Shown piece by piece: positions 56,327 through 64,000 of a stretch of 64,000 bases of DNA. The notes under the pieces are model-generated. The model was given only the letters and a program-made list of their open reading frames with translations, had not been told where the DNA came from and did not search any database. Numbering within the stretch: the first letter of the stretch is position 1; each line of letters starts with the position of its first letter. Source of the DNA: Cytospora piceicola (Eukaryota > Ascomycota > Sordariomycetes > Diaporthales > Cytosporaceae); assembly GCA_023375675.1 (NCBI GenBank), contig JALQBC010000035.1, positions 186,001 to 250,000 on the forward strand. The letters run 5' to 3'. The position numbers were made by a program, and so were the translations under genes.

Positions 56327-59300
56327 GCTGGGCGGTTTGTGCAGCTGGGAACTCGGCGTTTGGCTCGTTTAGGGGGGGAGGGGGGCCTCGAGATGGGACT
56401 GGAAGGACGTAGCTTCGGGATTCAGGAGCTCATCCTCGACGACTCTCTCCGCGCGTCGAGAGCTGCCCGCCAGTGACGCCACAACCTCGGAAGCCAAAGG
56501 CCTGCTTAGTCACTCACATTGCCCTAACCCTTATGAACAGTCGGAATTTTCACACTCAAGGGGGAGAGGTGGGAGGGGGGGGGGGGAGAAGCGGCTATCA
56601 ATTGTACTCTCCACTTGAACCTCATGTCGTGCTCAAAATGCTCAAAGTGTTCAAAGTGGGTGTGTGTGATGAGGAGTCGAGGCTCGACACAGATAAGCTT
56701 ACAGATTTACAATTGCTCAAGATTGAAAGGCTTCGATCCCGTTCATCTTCTTCCACACCAGGCGCCACGAAGAAATAACCCATCTTCGGCGGCCTCCAGA
56801 CCCAGACCCCAGAGATAACGAACATCAAACTCTCTTGTCAGGCAGTCAGGGACGGACTGAATTTCGCTGCTCGTGGTCGGTGGATTGACCGATCCTGCAA
56901 GTCTCCACGCCAGGGTTTCATGTTGATGTTCCTTTTCATATCACAATGCTGGAAGGAAGGGATCATCATGGAGACGAAACGTCTATGTACCATTCTACCA
57001 TATATTTCGCAAAATGCAACCGTAGTCGTGCGCCCGGTCAACAAAAACCCCATCAACAACACACCGTTCCCGTCTTCGCAGAGGCGGCGTGCCGGTACGT
57101 GATGTCAAGTCACGATGATTTTGGCCGGGCCTTGCAGGACGACGAGCCGGTTCCGAATCGGCCGACCAACACGAGGCCCAATTTCCGCAACTTCCGAAGT
57201 TCCCCACGATTACCCAGGCCCACCTGCTGGGCTGCCAGGGGCCGGGACTGCTGCTGGACGGTCGGTACCTATCTGCTTATCCTGCTTATGTACTGTACCC
57301 CAGTACATAGTGATTGAGGGGGAGTAAGTGGGCCCTTGCTCTCTCGCGGGAAGTGGGTTATCAACTTCGGCTGATGGTGATTGAAAGTGGGGACCATGTT
57401 CGCTCTGGAACGCTCTTCGTGCAGGTCATTTTTTCCCCAGGACATGCCTAGGTATGCAGGTGTATGTAATAGCAACTTCTCGGCCACGGCATGAGGGGAT
57501 GATGGGTGGCGCGGCACGGTTAGTGACAATGGATGTCACGATGCTCGCCGTTTCACACCAGCCGTAAACTTGAGGCGGGAAGTCGGCATCGCAGAAAGTG
57601 CCTCCTTTTGGCAGCATACTACAACACCATTTCCCCTCGCCTCGTCGACCGAGACGAACTTTGGACAAGATATAAAAAGAATCCCCACCCGCAGCGTATG
57701 CACACTAGCAAACCGTGCATTCTGGGGCCTGCCTGCTTGGGCGCCGCATGGATGCAGCAAATTTGGCGATGCCAAGCTGGTGGCTTTATTTTTATTTTTT
57801 TCAGGGGCACAACGGCGTCAACTGGTAGGGCTGCAAATATCCATCTGCCTGGGCCACCCGGTAGCCGAACACGGCCAAGCCTGGGCAGCTCGTACATACT
57901 ATGGTACAAATATCTCTTTGGCCCACAGAGTTGTTGTGTACTATGGTCGCGAAGGTTTCCGCGTTGTTTGAGAGATCTCGATGTTGTTTTATGCGTACTC
58001 CGTACTTGAACCAGGGGTTGTGCGATATCTCAACAAGGTTTGGGCAAACCAACGAGGTGGATTCCATAGGGGTGACAGGGAAGAAACACATCGAAGGAGG
58101 GAAAGACGACGAAGAAGAAAATTGGCTTAGCGTTGGCCACCGAGGACATGGCCTTTGGGGTGCGACCAGATGAGACGACCACCAAGGACTGTTTGTGAGC
58201 TGCAGACCATGGCTGCGCGGCCATGGATGAATAGGCCGGGCCACTGGAGACCGACCCATGCAGGCAGGCATGCTGTGGCCCGTTGGACAAGGACCCCGTG
58301 GTGCTGCCATGGATGGCGGGGCTGGCGCAGAGGCTACTTACAGTATACTCAGGTTTCCGAATACAGACAGACACCTGGGCAGAGGCTGTCCATATCGGCA
58401 ACAATTCGGCCGCAAAACGCGTCCCATCCTTCTCGTGTTTCTGTCCCGACTCTCAAAGAGGCAAACTATGCACTACCGATACTGCCCGGGTACATGTCGG
58501 AACTTCAGATGCCACACAGGGGTTTGATCGTTTTGTTATTGTGCCTTCGGTATTGAAGGTGACGTGTTCCGCAAGTCTTGGGGCTGTGTGGCCTCGAAGC
58601 GATATTGCGCCGATTCATGCTTCGAAAACGGCCTTCCCTGCCTATCTGCCAGCCTGCCTGCCAAACTTTATTGTTAGCCTCCAGCTCGGCCCCTCGCAGG
58701 GTTGTCAAAATGAGCAATCCCAATCTGATAGAGGCATTGTTTCGGTGCGCCATGGGCATAAGCCTGTCGTGTTTATCACATAGTACAATGTAGAAGCCTC
58801 CTTTCGCTGTGGCTGCCAGCTACTGCATGTAAGAAGCCACATCTTGATTGTGTGCCTCGTATCGGAGTTTACCATTCCCGCTGACCTAGCACCGTAGCAC
58901 CGTGGCACCGTGGCACCCTGAGCTGCCCGGCCGGGAGAGACAAGATGCAACCATCGCCTCGGGTTGCTTATGATAGATCGTTGAGATCCCCGAGCATTTC
59001 AGGGTCGGTGTGTACATAGTACTGGCTTATCTGTTCACTGACTGATTGGGCTCGCGGCGCAATATAAGGGAGACGAGACAGCTCGACACTTTCGACGTCA
59101 AGCTTCGCACAGGTGCGAGTCCATTCATTGGGTGGTGGAACGAGACAAAACGGCAGTCCCGCGACCCGCGTACGGGACCAGAGACAGGTGAGTTCCGGCT
59201 GAATCCGGAACCGGTCTGTAGCACGTGTACTTTGTAGGACGTGTTGAGTAAAATGTCTTTCGAACGGAGCTGGGCAACGTCGCGTCGAGTCGCGAGACAC

Positions 59301-62105
59301 ATGTCAAGGACCCCCTCATCAACGGCGACGACAAGTGAACATGATTAGAGCGGATGCACGTGCGTGCGGCCTCGATTCGAGACCATCACTAGCCGGACCG
59401 TCTTTTTGAAAGACATTCTGGACCGCCACCGTCTCGCGGCCGGAATCAAAGACGGAGCCTTTAACCGGTTTTTTCAAGCCGTCTTTCTCTCCCCTCTCCG
59501 GGTCTGGGGAGCTGATGGATCGATCAAGAGTGGATGTGAGCGTGTACGTGCACAACAAAGTCGCTTCTTGTTTGACGTTGTGCATGTGCACAACCGGGGG
59601 GGTCACATTGCGAGGCGGCCACTCAAGGTGGGCTGTATCACGTCACAAGTCCGTTCTTGGACGGTGGTTGGTTTGATGAAGCCAAATCTTGGGCCACAAA
59701 TCGCCGAGATGAGGACATGATGTACCATCATGTGGCCCAGCCAGCTCATTTGATCCATTTTAGTTTTGAATGTCGGCATTTTGTAGGCGGTATTTGGCGC
59801 ATTCGGCTTAACACTCGTCACCAAAAAGCCGGCGTATTCACGAGCCACGCGAGGCTTGGAGAGGTTGGACCGGGCTTGATAGATTAAGGGAAAAAGGGAA
59901 AAAGGGGGGAAGATACGCTGACACGGATGCTGGCCACGAAATAAAATTTGTGCCAGGGTGACAAAGGGAAAAGGAAGAAAACCCTTGGGAAAGAAGCAGA
60001 AGAAGAAGAAAAAAAAACGCTCCCAGAAACACTGCTTGCCCGATTCGTGAAAATCCTCCGTGCCGTGCAATGCAGCGTTTCCCGTTTGCCAATTTCAACC
60101 AATGACCGTTATCGGTTCCTGGCGCTAACAACAAGGTTCTCACCTCATTGGGTCGGTTGGATCCATGGCCTCCGCCACGCTAATCCTAAAGTTGCTTGGA
60201 GCTAGGAGGCTGGGCTGGTGTACCGCATGTAGGTACCGCATTGTACAAAGGGAGTGCCGAAGCGGGCAGGGATAGCTTGACATTGTTGCTGTCAGGTACG
60301 GATTACAGACAAAACGGCAGGGCCGTGCGACCACTCAGAGACCACCGTTTCTCAGGTACGTATCTGTCAGATCAGCCAAGGGGTCCCCATTCGCAATTTC
60401 CCCTTGGATCTCCTAGTGGCTCGTCAACCACCATGCAAACTGGAACTGCAGGGGCCACACCCACATCCACACACACCCACACCCACATCCACATCCACAC
60501 CCAAGAGTGGTTGAGGTGATCAAGTTGGCAAGGCGTCAGGGCGAGGGCGTTGAGAGCGTGCGATCAATCAATTAATCAATCCATCAATCAATTGTAGCAG
60601 GAGGAAAACGAGATACGGTGGTGACCAACCGAGTAGGGAAGGAAGAGGGAGTTTAGAAAAAGGAAGGAGCATCAGTTGGTCAGAGCACGATGGATGGACA
60701 AAGGGAAGAAGGGAAGAAGGGAAGAAGGGTCCACGGGCTGGTATTATCCCATCGGTCGGTACCTAAGGAGTAAAGGGAAAAAGGGTGCGAGGGCAAGTCT
60801 CACCACCCTGCCTGCCGTTCTCCCGCCCCTGCCGCCCCTGTGCTGTGCTTGCCCGTTCTGAACTGACTTTCCGTCCCGTCTCGTCTCTCGTTTCTCGTCT
60901 CTCGTGTCCTTCCTTTGCCCTGTCTGCTGTCTGCCTGTCCTGTCTCTCGTTCTTTCCTCCCTCACACACGCAAGTCTAGTGTCACACGCCCGAAGTGTGT
61001 CCACCGCCATTCCTTCCCATTGCCGTTCTCATTCCCCATCTACACTCTTTTTCCCTTTTGAACAAAAACATCGTTTCACTCGATACATACAGTCATTCCT
61101 TCCAATCCACTCTTCCATCATCAAACCAGCAAATAGCACCAACCAGTGAGGCCTCGACACAGTGACACCGACAGACAGACATACACACACACCGAACACA
61201 CCTCGATAGTCTTCCACAACTCAACACACAAAAACACTCACACCACACGCACAACACAACACTTACACGCACCCACCGGAACAAGAAACGAAGCTGTGTG
61301 ACAACTCTCAACGCTAAACCCGCACAGCGTCACTCGTTTTCTTTTCCTTTCTGCTTGTCCTGTCCTGTCTGAGTTTTTGTCCCTCGTTTCAGAACGAGGA
61401 CTACCTTTTTGTGGCTGGCCTGCTTGCTTGCTTGCTTTGCTTGCCTGCTTACACAAGCGGCCACCGACCGCCTGACGAGACATCCCCTTACTACTCCCCC
61501 CTCCCCCTACTTCGACTAGACGTTCTATTTCCTTCCGAGTTCCATCAACACTCTACTTCCAGTCGGCGACAAAGCAGGGTGGTCCATCCCTCGCCTTCGC
61601 CCTCTACCGACCCCATCCCTTTCGATCAAGCGCCGTGAAGGGTGCGAGTCTTGCCAGGGAATTGATCAATGTCATCTCAGCTGTGAGGCCAAAGGGAGAA
61701 AAAGAAGGAATCCACAGCTAGGGAAAAAGGGGACAGTACCAGTCCGGAGGCAAACCACACAAAGGAACAAGACTCTTGGACCTCGCCCTCGGTTTGCAGC
61801 AACGGGTCTTTGTTGTTTTTCGACGCCTGCTCGCTTGTTCTATTCTGTTTAACCCCAATCTCTTCGACCACGGGAGATTTGACGACGACCTCGTGGCCAT
61901 CCCGAGTCTACGGACAAACAAAGGACACCTCATCGTAGCGTGATTGAGGTTCTGTTCTTCCTGTCGAGGACCCGAAACCAGTCCGCGATTGTTTGTTCAA
62001 TAAACGCCTACGAACCCATCCTCTCGAGTCGTTGATCCGACCGCGACTGCTTTAATCTCCAAACCAAGCACACCCGACACTTTAAACGTCACGCAAATAC
62101 CCAAA
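56327..62105. other. Nearly 6 kb gene-poor interval and long WSC leader
   Basis: No gene with a recognisable domain was found. Simple repeats include a G-run (about 56575-56587), GCACCGTG units (about 58896-58918), CCACATCCACACCC-type repeats (60462-60502) and GAAGGGAA units (60707-60730). From about 60800 to 61650 the plus strand is pyrimidine-rich and probably belongs to the promoter and 5' leader of the WSC gene. Confidence 0.5.
60462..60730. repeat. Short tandem repeats (CCACAC-type and GAAGGGAA-type)
   Basis: CCCACATCCACACACACCCA-like units fill 60462-60502, TCAATCAATTAA-type units follow at about 60564-60592, and GAAGGGAA units lie at 60707-60730. All are directly visible. Confidence 0.85.
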
Positions 62106-63147
62106 ATGAAGACGATAAATATTCTCCTGGCAGCGATTGTCGCTGCTTTCCCAGCCTACGCCGACGGCACGGCCACAACAGCAAATATCGAAGAACCATC
62201 AGCAGTACCAACACTCGGAGCCCAGGTTGTCCAAGGCTGCTTCTCGTCATGGGGAGACTTGGTCTTCAACTCTACAACACAATATCAATCCAAGAGCGCA
62301 TGTGCCTTCGATGTCTGCTATGCTGGCGGATTCCCCGTGGCTGCGACGAGTGGTGGAAATGAATGCTACTGCGGCACCAAGTACCCACCCAAAGACACTT
62401 TGACAGACGATTCCGACTGCAACACGCCATGTCCCGGCTACGGACAGCAGGCCTGTTAGTATTATCTCCTTGTTCGGGGTTGTCCTTCTGTACTGACGTT
62501 TCTGTAGGTGGTGGTATCAATTTCTGGACTGTCTATAATACCGGTATCAAGCTCGCAATTGACTACGCAGAGGAGAACGACACATCTACTGCGTCGACCT
62601 CGGCTGCATCATCAACCGCAAGTGTAATTGCGTCATCCACCGTCGTATCAGGTGGCCAGAGTATGTATTCCCCTGACCCATCTTGCCTCGATGTCCAGCC
62701 TTTCTGACTTTCTTTACAGCGAGCGTGGTCTACGTCACCGCCACCCCGACAGGTGAAGTTCCAACCACTCATGCGAAGAGCACGAACGCGACAGGAATCA
62801 TAGCCGGAGTGGTTGTCGGTGTTGTGGTCGTTGCTGCATGCTTCGGTGGACTCTTCTTCTGGATGCGCCAAAAGAGGAACCGAGAGATCGAGGAAGAGCA
62901 CCGACGTAATGCGGCAGTCAACGCCTTTATGGGTGGAAAGCCACCAGGCAGCAGTGGCGGCTACTCGATGGAAGCAGACACCCGTCTAGACCCCGTCATG
63001 GCCCAGCGAAGGTTGAGCAGTGGCAGTATTGCCGATAACCAAGATTACTCGCGACGAATCCTCCGGGTATGTTCTACCTCTCTCCCTTCCTTTCACTAAT
63101 TCTCCCCGAGACCAAGACTAACAAATTCATAGGTCACAAATGCGTGA
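62106..63147 (+). CDS. WSC-domain cell-wall stress sensor-like protein
   Basis: Exons 62106-62454, 62508-62660, 62720-63066 and 63133-63147 give 287 aa. A signal peptide (about 1-19, cleaved near AYA) is followed by a WSC domain at about 40-130. This starts QGCFSSWGDL and has regularly spaced cysteines including ECYCGTKYP and CNTPCPGY. A Ser/Thr-rich, probably O-mannosylated stem (about 140-190) leads to a single membrane helix (about 193-216, GIIAGVVVGVVVVAACFGG). The cytosolic tail has basic RQKRNRE next to the membrane and ends DYSRRILRVTNA. Such type I proteins sense cell-wall stress and signal through Rho1 to the wall-integrity MAP kinase pathway. The last coding exon is only 15 nt (V-T-N-A-stop), supported by a clean acceptor TTCATAG and by the conserved LRVTN ending of the family. 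Confidence 0.92.
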
Positions 63148-64000
63148 GAATAACCCCCATTTATGACGAACGACTCTTGCCTGTACTCTACTCTTCCATC
63201 GGCATCCCTCGGCGTTTGGGGAAATCATCTCATGTCCTCGGTGGATCGACCACGCGACGAATCTCTGGCGTTTTATTTATTTTTTGGTGTGGGGAAAGCA
63301 ACATTTCGGGTCACAACCAGGCTGTGACTTATTTTGTTCCGGGCAACCGTTGCTTGCTACCTACACCGTCCTCTCCTTTACAGTCCTTCGAAACTTCTTC
63401 CGGTATGCCCGTGCGGCACGTCTCGTACGATGAGCCCGGCCAATCGACGACGATCTCTACGAAGGGATTGCCAATTTTCGTCACCACGATTAGCTTTGTG
63501 ATACCACTTTGTTTGAAATGGGCGAAGGCGTGGATACGGAGTATCGACAATCCACACACTACCTGTCTACAACCACAGGGATTGTTCCGAGACAGGTCAT
63601 CCTTTGTATATCTCTATCTATTGTTTATCTGGGCGCCGGTCCGGGGGGAGGCTGGGGACATGGGATGCCAGACGGAGGGAGGGGAACGAAAACCCGGAAT
63701 GAGCAGGCTCGCCGCCTGCTGGTCGAGTTGCGAGCAAGATGACAGGGTTGGGCACGGGGAGCCGTGGCCGGGAAGATAAATAAATGGTGCTGTCTGTCTT
63801 TTGTGAGTGTCAAGAGGACTTATATTTGGGACCTGTTGCTATCGGACAAAAAAACAAACAAAAAAGATGTGCCAACCTCTACCAATGTATCATCAGTTTT
63901 TCTACTTGTGCCCAACGCACAGTTATGGCATGTCCGAGACAGGTAATCGATGGATAGACATATACCTTTGTATTTCTTTGAAACAATTCAGCCTTCATCC
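63148..64000. other. 3' flank of the WSC gene
   Basis: No gene is evident. AATAAA at 63779-63784, about 630 bp after the stop, is a possible polyadenylation signal. The open frames here are short and unrecognised. Confidence 0.45.

Noticed and set aside
57533..58009. 158-codon plus-strand frame in the right-hand gap
   Set aside because: Its composition is that of random sequence, it overlaps similar frames in all phases and it has no domain.

Overview
The window looks like chromosomal DNA of a filamentous ascomycete, probably a sordariomycete. The evidence is GC-rich exons split by short (about 50-260 nt) GT-AG introns, a gene complement typical of such fungi (OPT peptide transporters, RTA1-like, PRM10/ThrE-like and WSC-type membrane proteins, many MFS permeases), and many dispersed copies of the palindrome TACCTAGGTA between genes. 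No transposon, CRISPR array or viral gene was recognised. All gene models below were built by hand from reading frames and splice signals.

Layout from left to right. Position 1-353 holds the N-terminus of an unknown Thr/Ser/Pro-rich protein running off the left edge (-). A 3.5 kb repeat-rich gap follows. Then come an eight-exon divergent protein kinase (3845-6095, +) and a tail-to-tail pair of OPT oligopeptide transporters (8072-11139, + ; 11325-14498, -). An AlaX-type editing protein (15939-16763, +) and an uncharacterised 295-aa protein (17568-18455, -) come next. A short-chain dehydrogenase (20029-20894, +) faces two DHA2-like MFS exporters (21024-22897 and 23477-25293, both -). A leucine tRNA with an intron lies at 27554-27655 (-). 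Two different 2-oxoglutarate/Fe(II) oxygenases sit in tandem (28920-30149 PhyH-type; 31021-32416, both -).

After a 5 kb gene-poor stretch come a PRM10/ThrE-like transporter (37432-39573, -) whose single intron contains an 80-bp CT microsatellite, and an RTA1-like seven-helix protein (42172-43215, -). At 45.5-51.5 kb there is a compact trio: a type I 3-dehydroquinate dehydratase fused to a degenerate shikimate-dehydrogenase-like domain (+), a covalent-flavin amine oxidase of the sarcosine/fructosyl-amino-acid oxidase type (-), and an ACS-family MFS permease (+) that shares a divergent promoter with the oxidase. This trio is the best candidate for an undescribed functional unit: a catabolic oxidase and permease beside a protein that resembles the quinate repressor. 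A decayed gene fragment (52024-52398), a small mitochondrial LEA-like protein (53448-53937, -), an AUH-type enoyl-CoA hydratase (55036-56326, -), a 5.8 kb gap and a WSC cell-wall sensor (62106-63147, +) complete the window.

The genes do not form one obvious pathway. The theme is membrane transport: seven of the nineteen protein genes described, including the truncated one at the left edge, encode multi-pass transporters or transporter-like proteins. Small neighbourhoods (SDR plus exporters; two 2OG oxygenases; the dehydratase-like/oxidase/permease trio) could each be a functional set, but co-expression is not visible from sequence.
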